Below are positions 28,163 through 37,389 of a stretch of 64,000 nucleotides of DNA, in pieces (the first letter of the stretch is position 1; each line of letters begins with the position of its first letter). The stretch spans positions 62,001 through 126,000 of the forward strand of contig LGRT01000023.1 of the NCBI GenBank assembly GCA_001642945.1, given 5' to 3'. Under the pieces are notes generated by a model, which had not been told where the DNA came from, ran no database searches, and was given only the letters and a program-made list of their open reading frames with translations. This DNA is from Rhodobacteraceae bacterium SB2. GTDB taxonomy: Bacteria > Pseudomonadota > Alphaproteobacteria > Rhodobacterales > Rhodobacteraceae. Made by a program: the position numbers and the translations under genes.

Positions 28163-28197
28163 TTGTCATAAAAGTTAAATGTTCTATTTTTGTTCTC
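28163..28197 (+). promoter_or_regulatory. Predicted promoter with overlapping LexA-type (SOS) box
   Basis: TTGTCA (28163-28168) and TATTTT (28185-28190) are spaced 16 bases. Directly over the -10 lies GTTC-TATTTTT-GTTC (28181-28195), an exact match to the GTTC-N7-GTTC direct repeat known as the LexA site in Rhodobacter and relatives. The first ATG of the short gene is at 28198, only a few bases past the -10, which implies a nearly leaderless mRNA. Chance occurrence of the 8 fixed bases somewhere in 64 kb is not rare, so position is the main argument. Confidence 0.6.
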
Positions 28198-28575
28198 ATG
28201 CAAAACCCTCATTTTCCCAGATATCCAAAGCCTCCCTCGGCCTGCCCGGCGGATCACCTGCCCTATGCTGCCACCGCTGATCGCATATGCGTGGCCGGAT
28301 TGGTCATTTTAAGGCAACGGCCCGGCACTGCGAAAGGGGTAATTTTTATCACCTTAGAAGATGAAACAGGCACGATTAACATCGTGGTTTGGCGTAAAGT
28401 ATATGAACAATTTCGGCGGGCTATTCTGTCGGCGCGGTTGATGCGGGTCACGGGGCATTTGCAGCGCGAAGCGGGTGTAACGCATGTGATTGCCCGAGAG
28501 ATTGAAGATATCTCACCTTTGCTGGATCACTTGCTTACGCAGGATAAAGCACAAGGCGAGACGCATTCGGCTTAA
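28198..28575 (+). CDS. Stand-alone OB-fold protein: C-terminal remnant of error-prone polymerase DnaE2
   Basis: From ATG 28198 the gene gives 125 residues. From about residue 28 it matches the extreme C-terminus of DnaE2 (ImuC), the OB-fold nucleic-acid-binding domain: CVAGLVILRQRPGTAKGVIF, LEDETGTINIVVW, then RLMRVTGHLQRE and HVIAREIEDISPL. All polymerase domains (PHP, palm, fingers, HhH) are absent and nothing related lies upstream before the divergent ferredoxin. The first ~27 residues are Pro-rich and unrelated. The frame is intact, with a LexA-type promoter in front and a strong terminator behind. It may be a pseudogene from an internal deletion of an imuA-imuB-dnaE2 operon, or a retained small ssDNA-binding protein. 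An in-frame start at 28114 is less likely. Confidence 0.75.
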   Translation: MQNPHFPRYPKPPSACPADHLPYAATADRICVAGLVILRQRPGTAKGVIFITLEDETGTINIVVWRKVYEQFRRAILSARLMRVTGHLQREAGVTHVIAREIEDISPLLDHLLTQDKAQGETHSA

Positions 28576-28590
28576 CCGCCCTCATTAAGG

Positions 28591-28635
28591 CACGGGACAG
28601 AATATAATCTGCCCCGTGTATCTTTTTTCTCTTTT
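28591..28635 (+). terminator. Strong terminator after the DnaE2-remnant gene
   Basis: CACGGGACAGA (28591-28601) pairs with TCTGCCCCGTG (28608-28618) with one mismatch and a 6-base loop, followed by TATCTTTTTTCTCTTTTTT. It lies 15 bases past the stop at 28575 and just before the convergent degP stop at 28636. Confidence 0.85.
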
Positions 28636-30123
28636 TTATTCGACGCTTAGCACAACAAAACGCGGTTGACCTTCCCGCCGCACCAACACGAGAACCGATT
28701 GCCGACCCGCCTCACGCGTTGCAACAATTTGCGCTTCAAGTTCGGCAAAATCGCTGATCGTTTGCTGGCCCGCATCGGTGATGATATCGCCTGCGCGGAT
28801 CCCTTTTTCATAGGCATCCGAACTTTCATCGACATTAGTGATTAACAACCCTTCAACGCTGCCATCCAAAGCATTTTCTTCGCGCAACTCATCCGTGATG
28901 TTTGACAGCGTTAAACCAAGCAGCTCGGCTTTTGGCACCTCTATCGTTTCCTCTGGCACTGGCGCGGTTGCCAAAATTGCCTCTTCACCCGGCCGTTGCC
29001 CCAAAATCACGTCCAGCGTTTTACGCTGCCCGTCGCGCAATACGATCGTCTTTACAACTTTGCCCACGGGCGATTTGCCAACCAATTTGACCAGGGATCC
29101 AGAATCGGTAACCGCCTGCCCGTCAAACATCACGATCACATCGGTCACTTGCAGGCCTGCCGCTTTCGCCGGGCCATCAAAAACATCCAACACGATGGCA
29201 CCAGATGGTTCATCCATCGCAAGCGCATCCGCCATTTCATCGGTGACATTGCCAATATTCACGCCCAACCAGCCCCGACGCACTTCGCCAAATTCCCGGA
29301 TTTGATCAACAACGGGCAAAACCACATTGGACGACATGGAAAAGCCAATCCCTATCGATCCGCCATTCGGCGAGAGGATGGCCGTATTCACACCGATCAC
29401 ATCCCCGTTCATATTGAACAAAGGGCCGCCCGAATTGCCGCGGTTAATCGCTGCATCCGTCTGAATGTAATCGTCATAATTACCTGATAACTCACGATTT
29501 CTAGCCGAAATTATCCCTGCTGATACCGAAAATCCCTGCCCTAAAGGATTGCCGATGGCCATCACCCAATCGCCCACGCGCGCCACATCGCTATTGCCAA
29601 AGGCAACAAAAGCAAGCGGACCCTCTGCCTCTACTTTCAAAACCGCGATATCAACGTTTTTATCAACTCCAACCAATGTTGCAGAAAGCTCTGCCCCATC
29701 GGAAAACTCAACCATAATCTCATCAGCACCTTCGATCACGTGGTTATTGGTCACCACATAGCCATCTTCTGAAATCACAAAGCCTGACCCAAGCGCCGAG
29801 CCTCTGCGCGGTCCAGGCCGCGAGGGGCCACGCTCATTAAAATCGCGAAAGAGATCCTCAAATGGGCTGCCCTCGGGCACCACGCCGCGTGGCATTACAT
29901 TTTCCGACATTTTTGTCGTTGTCGTAATATTGACCACAGCGGGGCTAATCTCTTCAACCAGATCAGCAAAGCTTTCCGGAGCGCTGCGCGCCGCCGCCAT
30001 TAGGCTTTGTAAAAGAACCAAAATTGTCACCAGAAAGGCCAGTTTCACGGCTTTAAAGCTTATCTGCCCCGGGGCTTTTGCGGTTATAACAGGCACATAT
30101 GCGCTGCCTCGCTTAATATTCAT
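28636..30123 (-). CDS. degP: DegP/HtrA-family periplasmic serine protease
   Basis: A Do-family protease/chaperone of 495 residues that degrades or refolds damaged envelope proteins. An N-terminal hydrophobic segment (about 25-48, ending AARSAPES) is a signal peptide or anchor. The trypsin-like domain has an intact triad: His128 (VVTNNHV), Asp158 (VDIAVLK) and Ser231 (NRGNSGGPLF). Two PDZ domains follow (about 250-345 and 385-490), with RRGWLGVNIG opening the first. The ATG at 30123 follows AAGGAG at eight bases. It lies downstream of hflK-hflC-DUF2065, another membrane quality-control module, on the same strand. Confidence 0.95.
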   Translation of the reverse strand: MNIKRGSAYVPVITAKAPGQISFKAVKLAFLVTILVLLQSLMAAARSAPESFADLVEEISPAVVNITTTTKMSENVMPRGVVPEGSPFEDLFRDFNERGPSRPGPRRGSALGSGFVISEDGYVVTNNHVIEGADEIMVEFSDGAELSATLVGVDKNVDIAVLKVEAEGPLAFVAFGNSDVARVGDWVMAIGNPLGQGFSVSAGIISARNRELSGNYDDYIQTDAAINRGNSGGPLFNMNGDVIGVNTAILSPNGGSIGIGFSMSSNVVLPVVDQIREFGEVRRGWLGVNIGNVTDEMADALAMDEPSGAIVLDVFDGPAKAAGLQVTDVIVMFDGQAVTDSGSLVKLVGKSPVGKVVKTIVLRDGQRKTLDVILGQRPGEEAILATAPVPEETIEVPKAELLGLTLSNITDELREENALDGSVEGLLITNVDESSDAYEKGIRAGDIITDAGQQTISDFAELEAQIVATREAGRQSVLVLVRREGQPRFVVLSVE

Positions 30124-30291
30124 AAATGCAACTCCTTGTCATTGGCTCAATGTGGTTTGCTCGACCGCGGATCTTTTGGAGATTGTCAAAATATCCGGCC
30201 TCCGCCTTTAAATAAGCCCGCCCCCCCCAACAGACAAGGGCCACAGCCAATCTTCAGCTAAATGTGAACAAACGTGTGCTGATGCGGTGCG

Positions 30292-30486
30292 CTAGGCGAT
30301 TATCCGCGCAGCCCATAAAATAATAGCGCCCAGCAAAGCGATGACGGCCCCAATGAACCGGCGCTGCGAGAGCGGCAAGGCTTGCAAATATTGCAACATC
30401 GCTTCAACCAAAGAAGGGGCCAGCACATAGACCAGCCCCTCGAAAACTAAAATCAATCCAATCGCCCATAGGCAGATTTCGATCAT
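30292..30486 (-). CDS. DUF2065 family small membrane protein
   Basis: A 64-residue protein with two membrane helices (IGLILVFEGLVYVLAP and FIGAVIALLGAIILWAA) separated by a short basic loop, matching DUF2065 (YjeT-like). Its start overlaps the hflC stop as ATGA, so it is co-translated with hflKC; the same adjacency occurs in many proteobacteria. Function is unknown; the position suggests an accessory role to the HflKC/FtsH complex. Confidence 0.88.
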   Translation of the reverse strand: MIEICLWAIGLILVFEGLVYVLAPSLVEAMLQYLQALPLSQRRFIGAVIALLGAIILWAARIIA

Positions 30487-31355
30487 TTAGCGATTACATC
30501 CGATTTCAAATAGTTGAAAAACTCGGAATCCGGCGACATAACCATCGTCGAATTCTGACCCTTCAACGCGGTTCGATAAGCCGCCAAAGATCTGTAAAAT
30601 TCGAAGAATTCCGGATCTGCCCCGAACGCGCTGGCAAAGATTGCGTTTCGTTCTGCATCCGCCAAACCGCGGATGATTTCAGATTCGCGCTTCGCCTCAG
30701 ATACGATCTCAACTTGCGTTCTGTCCGCCAAAGCCCGTACCCGCTGCGCCGCCTCGTTCCCGCGAGCGATTTCATCTGCGGCTTCACGTTCGCGCTCGGC
30801 GCGCATTCTGGCAAAGGTCGCATCTAAGTTGGCGCGCGGTAGATCGGTTCTCTTCAAACGTACATCAACCACTTCGATGCCCAGCGGCAGCGCTTTTTCA
30901 ATCGCCGCGTTGCGGATCCGCGACATCAGAACAGCCCGATCCGAACTGAGAATATCGTTCGAGCTAACCGAGCCCAAAACTTCACGCATTTCACTTTTCA
31001 AAATGCTGTCCAAACGGCTTTCTGCAACTTGCACACCGCCGGTGCCAACGGCTTCACGAAACTGGTTCACATCCGTGATCCGATACCGCGTAAACGCATC
31101 CACCACCAAACGGCGATCATCCAAAGGCGTCACTTCCAGCGGGTCAACATCGCGGCTTAAAATCCGATCATCATAGAAGACAACTTCTTGAATAAAGGGA
31201 ATTTTAAACGCCAAACCAGGATCTTCTTTCACCGCAACCACGCGGCCAAATTGCAAAACTAGTGCTTTATTCCGCTCATCAACGATGAACACGGTTGACA
31301 TGAACAGCGCGATCAAAACGACAGCGACTGGAACAATAAAACTTAACTTACGCAT
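30483..31355 (-). CDS. hflC: HflC, FtsH-modulating SPFH protein
   Basis: HflC forms with HflK a large periplasm-facing cage around the FtsH protease. The 290-residue protein has one N-terminal membrane helix (FIVPVAVVLIALFMSTVFIV), the SPFH/PHB domain (ALVLQFGRVVAVKEDPGLAFKIP, DRRLVVDAFTRYRI) and a helical C-terminus (FARMRAEREREAADEIARG) ending with LKGQNSTMVMSPDSEFF. It overlaps hflK by one base upstream and DUF2065 by four bases downstream. Confidence 0.96.
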   Translation of the reverse strand: MRKLSFIVPVAVVLIALFMSTVFIVDERNKALVLQFGRVVAVKEDPGLAFKIPFIQEVVFYDDRILSRDVDPLEVTPLDDRRLVVDAFTRYRITDVNQFREAVGTGGVQVAESRLDSILKSEMREVLGSVSSNDILSSDRAVLMSRIRNAAIEKALPLGIEVVDVRLKRTDLPRANLDATFARMRAEREREAADEIARGNEAAQRVRALADRTQVEIVSEAKRESEIIRGLADAERNAIFASAFGADPEFFEFYRSLAAYRTALKGQNSTMVMSPDSEFFNYLKSDVIAK

Positions 31356-32488
31356 TAGTTTTTCTCCTGACGCAATTGGTTCAATGGCAGATAGGGCACC
31401 ACGCCCTGACCGCCGGTTTGATCATCGATGATCACCTTCTCAAGTCCACCTAATACCTCTTCCATGGTTTCCAGATACAGCCGTTTGCGGGTTACCTCGG
31501 GGGCTTTGCTATATTCTTCCAAAACCGCACTAAAGCGGCTGGCTTCACCCGTCGCCTCATTCACCACGCGCGCACGGTACCCTTCGGCTTCTTCAAAGAC
31601 CTGCGCAGATTCACCACGGGCTTGCGCCAAGACGCGGTTCGCATAAGCATCCGCTTGCTTTTCCAGACGGTCGCGCTCTTGCTCGGCGGCTTGCACCGCG
31701 CGGAACGCATCAATCACCTGTTCGGGCGGGTCTGCCCGATCAAAGTTCACCCGCACCAAGCTGACGCCGCTGCCGTAACTGTCGAGCGTTTCTTGAATGA
31801 GGGTTTCAAGATTTGCAGCGATCAAACCCCGGTCACGGTTCAGGATCGGGGCCAATTCAGATTGGGCAATAATTTCGCGCATCGCAGATTCAGACACGGC
31901 GCGAATGGTCATTTGTGGATCGCGCAAGTTGAACAAATATTTTGCGGGATCGCTAATATTCCAGACCACCTCAAAATCAATATCCACGATATTCTCATCG
32001 CGCGTCAGCATCAAACCCGCGTCACTGCCGCGGCCACCCACGCCAATGCTTTCATTTTGTTCTCGGGTTACCGGCAACACTTCACGGGTGACTAGTGGCC
32101 AAGGGGCAAAGTTCAAACCCGGATTGCCAATAGAGGAAAACTTGCCAAGGAATAACTCAACCGACTTTTCTTCCGGCTTCACAGTGTAAAAACTGGAAAA
32201 ACTCCAAAACGCCACCAATAAAGCCGCGATCAATAAATAGCCGCTGCGGCCCATGCCGGGGCCGGATTGCTGCGAAGATCCGTTGGATCCTCCGCCCGAA
32301 CCGCCGCCCAATAAGACCTTTAGCTGCTCTTGGCCTTTGCGCAGCATATCATCCAATTCTGGCGGCATTTGCGGGCCATCATTGCGCGGACGACGATCGT
32401 CGCCGCCGTTGCCATTGGGACGGTTGCGATCATCATTATCACCGCCGCCGCCGCCGCGGCCCCATGGGCCACCTGAGTTTCCAGTCAT
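31355..32488 (-). CDS. hflK: HflK, FtsH-modulating SPFH protein
   Basis: HflK is the partner of HflC. The 377-residue protein begins with a long Gly/Asp/Arg/Asn-rich cytoplasmic segment (about 1-75, with GRGGGGGDND and a GGGSGGGS run), then one membrane helix (SGYLLIAALLVAFWSFSSFYTV), the SPFH domain (EEKSVELFLGKF, PGLNFAPWP) and a helical region (ERDRLEKQADAYANRVLAQARGE). The C-terminal tail is LPLNQLRQEKN. Start ATG 32488 follows AAGGGA. It is the first gene of hflK-hflC-DUF2065-degP. Confidence 0.96.
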   Translation of the reverse strand: MTGNSGGPWGRGGGGGDNDDRNRPNGNGGDDRRPRNDGPQMPPELDDMLRKGQEQLKVLLGGGSGGGSNGSSQQSGPGMGRSGYLLIAALLVAFWSFSSFYTVKPEEKSVELFLGKFSSIGNPGLNFAPWPLVTREVLPVTREQNESIGVGGRGSDAGLMLTRDENIVDIDFEVVWNISDPAKYLFNLRDPQMTIRAVSESAMREIIAQSELAPILNRDRGLIAANLETLIQETLDSYGSGVSLVRVNFDRADPPEQVIDAFRAVQAAEQERDRLEKQADAYANRVLAQARGESAQVFEEAEGYRARVVNEATGEASRFSAVLEEYSKAPEVTRKRLYLETMEEVLGGLEKVIIDDQTGGQGVVPYLPLNQLRQEKN

Positions 32489-32564
32489 TAAATTCGTTCC
32501 CTTATTTGACCTTGCATATTTGTGAATTTCCCCATCTCGTTACATGGGCGTATTTTTTTCAATT

Positions 32565-33923
32565 TCAACCGCTGCGTGATGGATGGCGCATCGTAACCAG
32601 TTCTTCGGCCAATGTCGGATGAACCGCCACGGTTTGATCAAAATCCGCTTTCGTCGCCCCCATTTTGATCGCAATCGCAACCATTTGAATCATTTCACCG
32701 GCCCCGGGGGCGATGATATGACAGCCTAAAACCTTTTGGGAAGCTTGATCGACAACCAATTTCATAAAGGTTTTTTCGTCTTGTTGCGCAAAGCCTTGGC
32801 GCATAGGCTTGAACTGCGTGGTGTAAATATCAACCGGGCCTTTGGCACGGGCCTCTGCCTCGCTCTGCCCGATCGTGCCCAATTCTGGCTGGGTGAACAC
32901 GGCTGTAGCGATCAAATCATGATCAACCGCCACCGGCTGGCCTTGGAACACAGTGGACGTGAACGCCATAGCTTCGCGGATTGCCACAGGCGTAAGGTTC
33001 ACCCGATCGGTCACATCGCCAATCGCATAGATCGAGGGCACTGAGCTTTGCGAATAGGCATCTACCTCGATCGCGCCATTCGGCTTTTGCCTTACCCCCA
33101 GCGTTTCCAAGCCCAAAGCCTCACTATTGGCGCGCCGACCAGTTGCAAACATCACTTGGTCAAACGTGGCTGTTTCGCCATTGCTATCGGCAACCAAAAG
33201 GCCCTGCTCAGTTTTTTCGATCGATGCAACATTCCTGTTGAGGCGCAGATTAACTCCGCGCAGCAATATTTGCACGGCCAAATGGTTGCGGACCTCGTCA
33301 TCAAAGCCGCGTAAAATTTGGTCTCCGCGGTAAAACTGCGTGGTTGTAACGCCAAGCCCATTCATAATCCCTGCAAACTCGCAGGCGATATATCCACCGC
33401 CCACGATCAAAATGCTTTTGGGTAAGCTCTTTAATAAAAACATTTCATTTGAACTGATCGCATGCTCGATCCCGGGGATATCCGGCAAAACAGGGTTTCC
33501 GCCAGTGGCCACCAATATATGCTCTGCCGTCACGCGCGTGCCATCTGCCAGTTCAACGCAATGCGGATCAACGATCCGGGCACGGGCGTCAAAACTTGTA
33601 ACGCCGGACTCCCTGAGTAAGCGCCGGTACACCCCCTCTAGCCGATCAAGCTCGGCATGCAAATTGCCGCGCAATTGCGGCCATTCAAACCGGGCGTTAT
33701 CGATCTGCCAACCATATGCTTTTGCTTGGCTGGGTATCTGGCTATACTCGCTGGCATAAACCATCAGCTTTTTCGGCACGCAGCCCCGAATTACGCAGGT
33801 GCCGCCATAACGATCTTCCTCGGCAAGGCCGACTTTCAACCCCAACTCACCAGCCGCAACGCGCGCCGCGCGCACGCCGCCCGATCCACCGCCAATAACA
33901 AACAAATTGAAATCAAACCGCAT
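32565..33923 (-). CDS. gor: Glutathione-disulfide reductase
   Basis: Gor reduces oxidised glutathione with NADPH and maintains thiol redox balance. The ~452-residue flavoprotein has the FAD motif FVIGGGSGGVRAA, the redox disulfide GGTCVIRGCVPKK, the NADPH-domain GGGYIACEFAG, the second FAD motif VPSIYAIGDVTDR and the dimer-domain active site TVAVHPTLAEEL (His). I place the start at ATG 33923; an in-frame GTG at 33929 overlaps the rpiA stop. It follows rpiA immediately, so the two are coupled; rpiA supports the NADPH-generating pentose phosphate pathway. Confidence 0.95.
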   Translation of the reverse strand: MRFDFNLFVIGGGSGGVRAARVAAGELGLKVGLAEEDRYGGTCVIRGCVPKKLMVYASEYSQIPSQAKAYGWQIDNARFEWPQLRGNLHAELDRLEGVYRRLLRESGVTSFDARARIVDPHCVELADGTRVTAEHILVATGGNPVLPDIPGIEHAISSNEMFLLKSLPKSILIVGGGYIACEFAGIMNGLGVTTTQFYRGDQILRGFDDEVRNHLAVQILLRGVNLRLNRNVASIEKTEQGLLVADSNGETATFDQVMFATGRRANSEALGLETLGVRQKPNGAIEVDAYSQSSVPSIYAIGDVTDRVNLTPVAIREAMAFTSTVFQGQPVAVDHDLIATAVFTQPELGTIGQSEAEARAKGPVDIYTTQFKPMRQGFAQQDEKTFMKLVVDQASQKVLGCHIIAPGAGEMIQMVAIAIKMGATKADFDQTVAVHPTLAEELVTMRHPSRSG

Positions 33924-33925
33924 CT

Positions 33926-34711
33926 TCACCGCCCCATTTCGGCCAAGCGCGCGGCTTGATTTAGATCGATCTGGCCAGCCTCTTCGGTGCCTGTGGCAAC
34001 ATCAGTATATGATACCCGCCCATCCGAATGGCCGATCACCAATGCGCTGCAGATATCAATGAATAATCCATTTTCAACCACCCCCGGCACTTGGTTCAAC
34101 GCCTGCGCTAAGGCTGTGGGATTAGAAATAGTCTGAAGTTCAATATCCAGAATATGGTTGCCCTCATCAGTAACAAAAAGGCCCGCTTGGCCCGGCCTGA
34201 ATTTGCTAACAGGATTTGCGAACCCCAAATCTTTCAGGACCTCTTTGATCAAAGTTTCGCTTGCGCTTTTGCCAAAGCCAATCACTTCCACGGGCAATGC
34301 AAACTTACCCAGCTGCGCCACTTGCTTTTCAGAATCAGCGATCACCACCATTCGATCGCTGGCTTTGGCAACAATTTTTTCTTGCAACAGCGCGCCGCCA
34401 CCGCCCTTTATCAAAGAGAACTGCGCATCAACCTCATCGGCCCCATCAATCGTTAAATCAAGCCAACCGGCTGCATCGAGCGTGGTTAATGGAATTCCAA
34501 GCGCACCGGCCAGTGCCGCGGTTTGCGTGGATGTTGGCACGGCTTGAAAGCGCAAACCTTCCTCGTGTTGACGCGCGGCCAGGGCGCGGACCAACCACGC
34601 CGCGGTGCTGCCAGTGCCCAAGCCAACCTTCATACCCGTTTCAACCAATTCAGACGCCCGCTTTGCAGCAGCGAATTTCGCCGCATCTGCAGCAGCCAGC
34701 GGTTGGTTCAT
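33926..34711 (-). CDS. rpiA: Ribose-5-phosphate isomerase A
   Basis: RpiA interconverts ribose-5-phosphate and ribulose-5-phosphate in the pentose phosphate pathway. The 261-residue protein has the type A signatures GLGTGSTAAWLVRAL, TSTQTAALA, DLTIDGADEVD, IKGGGGALLQEKIVA and GNHILD. The start at ATG 34711 follows GGGAG at seven bases. It is the first gene of an rpiA-gor unit and is divergent from sdaA across 259 bp. Confidence 0.96.
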   Translation of the reverse strand: MNQPLAAADAAKFAAAKRASELVETGMKVGLGTGSTAAWLVRALAARQHEEGLRFQAVPTSTQTAALAGALGIPLTTLDAAGWLDLTIDGADEVDAQFSLIKGGGGALLQEKIVAKASDRMVVIADSEKQVAQLGKFALPVEVIGFGKSASETLIKEVLKDLGFANPVSKFRPGQAGLFVTDEGNHILDIELQTISNPTALAQALNQVPGVVENGLFIDICSALVIGHSDGRVSYTDVATGTEEAGQIDLNQAARLAEMGR

Positions 34712-34903
34712 AACGCGATCTCCCTTTTAAACCTGCGCCACCCATAAAGCACTCTTGCTCGATGTGCGAGGGGGCTTTTGCGATAATCCAATCGGCTTTG
34801 GGCTGCTTTTTATCCTATCAGCGGCGAATTTCTTATCGAAAGGTCGTTTTTCTGTCTAAATCCAAACAGATGCACAGTTAGAGAGACGCATTGGCCCCAA
34901 ACT

Positions 34904-34931
34904 TTGAAACGCGATACTGTTTTGATATAGA
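34904..34931 (+). promoter_or_regulatory. Predicted sigma-70 promoter of sdaA
   Basis: TTGAAA (34904-34909) and TATAGA (34926-34931) are separated by 16 bases. An AAAAGGA ribosome site (from 34961) and the sdaA start at 34971 follow, giving a short leader of about 33 bases. Confidence 0.6.
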
Positions 34932-34970
34932 AACATCATCCGTTTACAGGACCTCAGTTTAAAAGGATGA

Positions 34971-36350
34971 ATGATCATGTTTCTCTCTGTTTTTGATCTG
35001 TTCAAAGTTGGGATTGGCCCGTCTTCATCACATACGATGGGTCCGATGCGTGCCGCTGAGCGGTTTTTGGCCATGATGCGTCAATCGCCCTTTGAATTTG
35101 GCGGGATCAAACTGCGCCTTCATGGGTCCTTGGCCTTTACTGGCATTGGGCATGCCACAGATCGGGCCTCTATTCTTGGATTGGCGGGTTTCACCCCGGC
35201 CACTTATAAAGCCGAGGAAGCCGAAAGCGTTTTGGCACGAATTGCCTCTACCGGGGAAATTACACCGCCAGATTTACCTAGCCTCAAGTTTAATAAGAAA
35301 GAAGATTTGGTGTTTGATTACGGACCAAATCTGCCCGGGCATGCCAATGGAATGGTTGTGATGGCCACTGATGCGCAGGGGGATGTCGTTTTGCAAGAAA
35401 CCTATTATTCGATCGGTGGCGGGTTTGTATTGACCGCAGCGGAACTGGCGCAAGGCAAAGATGTGGATACCGGCCCCGCGGTGCCCTATCCGTTTCACTC
35501 TGCCAAAGAAATGTTGGAGATGTCGCGCACATCGGGACGCAGCATCGCAGAAATGAAGCGGGCCAATGAATTAACCCGCATTACACCAACGCAGCTCAAA
35601 GCCAACGTCGCACAGATTTGGGGCGTGATGTCAGATTGCATTGATCGCGGCCTTGCAAGTGAGGGGATTTTGCCTGGCGGCTTAAAAGTGCGCCGCCGTG
35701 CCAAAGGTGTGGTGGATCAGCTGCGGGCAGAGCGCGGGTTAAACCTTGCGCCTCCGCATACGATCAACGATTGGATGAGCGTATACGCGATGGCCGTTAA
35801 CGAAGAAAACGCAGCCGGAGGGCAAGTGATCACGGCCCCGACCAATGGGGCGGCCGGCGTTGTGCCCGCGGTGATCCGCTATTATCTGGATCATGTGCCG
35901 GGTGCGCATAGCGCTAAAATTGAAGTTTTTCTGCTGACGGCGGCCGCGATTGGCGGGTTGGTCAAATATAATGCCTCAATCAGCGGCGCCGAAGCCGGAT
36001 GTCAGGCAGAAGTAGGAAGCGCCAGCGCAATGGCCGCGGCTGGTCTTTGCGCCGCGCTTGGAGGAAGCTCAGAGCAAATCGAGAATGCCGCTGAAATTGC
36101 CTTAGAGCATCATCTGGGAATGACCTGCGATCCGGTTGCAGGTCTGGTGCAAGTGCCCTGTATCGAACGCAATGGCCTCGGTGCGATTAAAGCCGTCTCC
36201 GCCGCCAGTTTGGCGTTGCGCGGCGATGGTCAACATCTGATTCCGTTAGATGCCTGTATTGAAACGATGCGGCAAACCGGCGAGGATATGAATGCCAAAT
36301 ATAAAGAAACCTCGCTGGGCGGCTTGGCGGTAAATGTTCCCAATTGTTAA
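34971..36350 (+). CDS. sdaA: L-serine ammonia-lyase (iron-sulfur, single chain)
   Basis: This enzyme deaminates L-serine to pyruvate and ammonia using a [4Fe-4S] cluster. The 459-residue protein contains both the beta-like N-terminal domain ([20 protein letters not shown]) and the alpha-like C-terminal domain ([53 protein letters not shown]). The cysteines in GCQAE, MTCDP and VPCIERN are the expected cluster ligands. ATG 34971 is best spaced from AAAAGGA; ATG 34977 is also in frame. It stands alone upstream of two DMT genes and could supply pyruvate from serine. Confidence 0.95.
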   Translation: MIMFLSVFDLFKVGIGPSSSHTMGPMRAAERFLAMMRQSPFEFGGIKLRLHGSLAFTGIGHATDRASILGLAGFTPATYKAEEAESVLARIASTGEITPPDLPSLKFNKKEDLVFDYGPNLPGHANGMVVMATDAQGDVVLQETYYSIGGGFVLTAAELAQGKDVDTGPAVPYPFHSAKEMLEMSRTSGRSIAEMKRANELTRITPTQLKANVAQIWGVMSDCIDRGLASEGILPGGLKVRRRAKGVVDQLRAERGLNLAPPHTINDWMSVYAMAVNEENAAGGQVITAPTNGAAGVVPAVIRYYLDHVPGAHSAKIEVFLLTAAAIGGLVKYNASISGAEAGCQAEVGSASAMAAAGLCAALGGSSEQIENAAEIALEHHLGMTCDPVAGLVQVPCIERNGLGAIKAVSAASLALRGDGQHLIPLDACIETMRQTGEDMNAKYKETSLGGLAVNVPNC

Positions 36351-36420
36351 AACCCTGCGGATCACCCGTGCCTTTTAAAGGTAAATCTGCAGCAGCCGCG
36401 CCCAATAGTAAGGAAGACCA

Positions 36421-37353
36421 ATGTCTGTATCGACGAACGCCCCTACGGCACTAAGCACCGATCGGGTTGTTCTGGGCATCGCCATGATGCTTGGATTTTG
36501 CGCCTGCGCGCCTCTGTTGGATGTGGCCGCAAAACTGGCGGCAGATAAAATTCCAGTGGCACAGATTACCACTGCGCGCTTTGCGGTACAGAGCGTTATT
36601 ATGTTTCCGGTGGCGTTGCTTTTAGGCTTTTCTTTTCGAGTGCCGCGGGCTTTGATGGTGCCGTTGATTGCCCGTGCGATATTTTTAATTGCCTCAACCT
36701 ATTGTTTCGTTGCGGCGATTGCGGTGATGCCGATCGCCGATGCATTAGCGATCGTTTTTGTTGAGCCGTTTATTCTTTTACTCTTGGGGCGGTTTTTCTT
36801 TTCCGAACCCGTTGGTTCGCGCAGATTAACCGCTAGCCTTGTGGGGTTTTGCGGAGTGATTTTGGTAATACAGCCCAGTTTTTCTGCCTTTGGAGCCGTG
36901 GCTTTCTTTCCTTTGGCAACCGCTCTGACCTTTGCGCTTTACATGTTGGTGACGCGCAGCTTATCGCAAAACCTTCACCCAATTCCCTTACAATTTCACA
37001 CCGCCTTGACGGGAACGATCTTATGTTTGCCATTCTTGATCTGGGGATCTGCAACAGAATCACCCCTTTTCGCACCGGTAATGCCAGTCGGGATTTATTG
37101 GCTTTGGTTATTCACTGTGGGCGCCTTTGCCTCTATTTCACACCTGCTGATCAGCTATGCATTGAAGTTTGCACCCTCAACCACTTTGGCGCCCCTGCAC
37201 TATCTTGAAATCGTGAGTGCCTTGTTCTTTGGGTATTTGATTTTTAACGATATTCCCAACCAGACGGCCATCATCGGTACAAGCATTATTATCGGCTCTG
37301 GGCTTTACGTATTTTACCGTGAGCGGAAGCTTGAAAAATTAAAACAACTTTAG
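36421..37353 (+). CDS. DMT/EamA-family transporter (first of a tandem pair)
   Basis: A 310-residue protein with ten predicted membrane helices and two EamA halves (VAAIAVMPIADALAIVFVEPF in the first, LKFAPSTTLAPLHYLEIVSALFFGYLIF in the second). The start at 36421 follows AAGGAAG. It is 36 bp upstream of a second DMT gene with the same organisation, most likely a duplication. Substrate unknown. A serine or pyruvate link to sdaA, 70 bp upstream, would be guesswork. Confidence 0.9.
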   Translation: MSVSTNAPTALSTDRVVLGIAMMLGFCACAPLLDVAAKLAADKIPVAQITTARFAVQSVIMFPVALLLGFSFRVPRALMVPLIARAIFLIASTYCFVAAIAVMPIADALAIVFVEPFILLLLGRFFFSEPVGSRRLTASLVGFCGVILVIQPSFSAFGAVAFFPLATALTFALYMLVTRSLSQNLHPIPLQFHTALTGTILCLPFLIWGSATESPLFAPVMPVGIYWLWLFTVGAFASISHLLISYALKFAPSTTLAPLHYLEIVSALFFGYLIFNDIPNQTAIIGTSIIIGSGLYVFYRERKLEKLKQL

Positions 37354-37389
37354 ATTGCAATTGATCTCACTTCAACCTATAGTAGAAGT

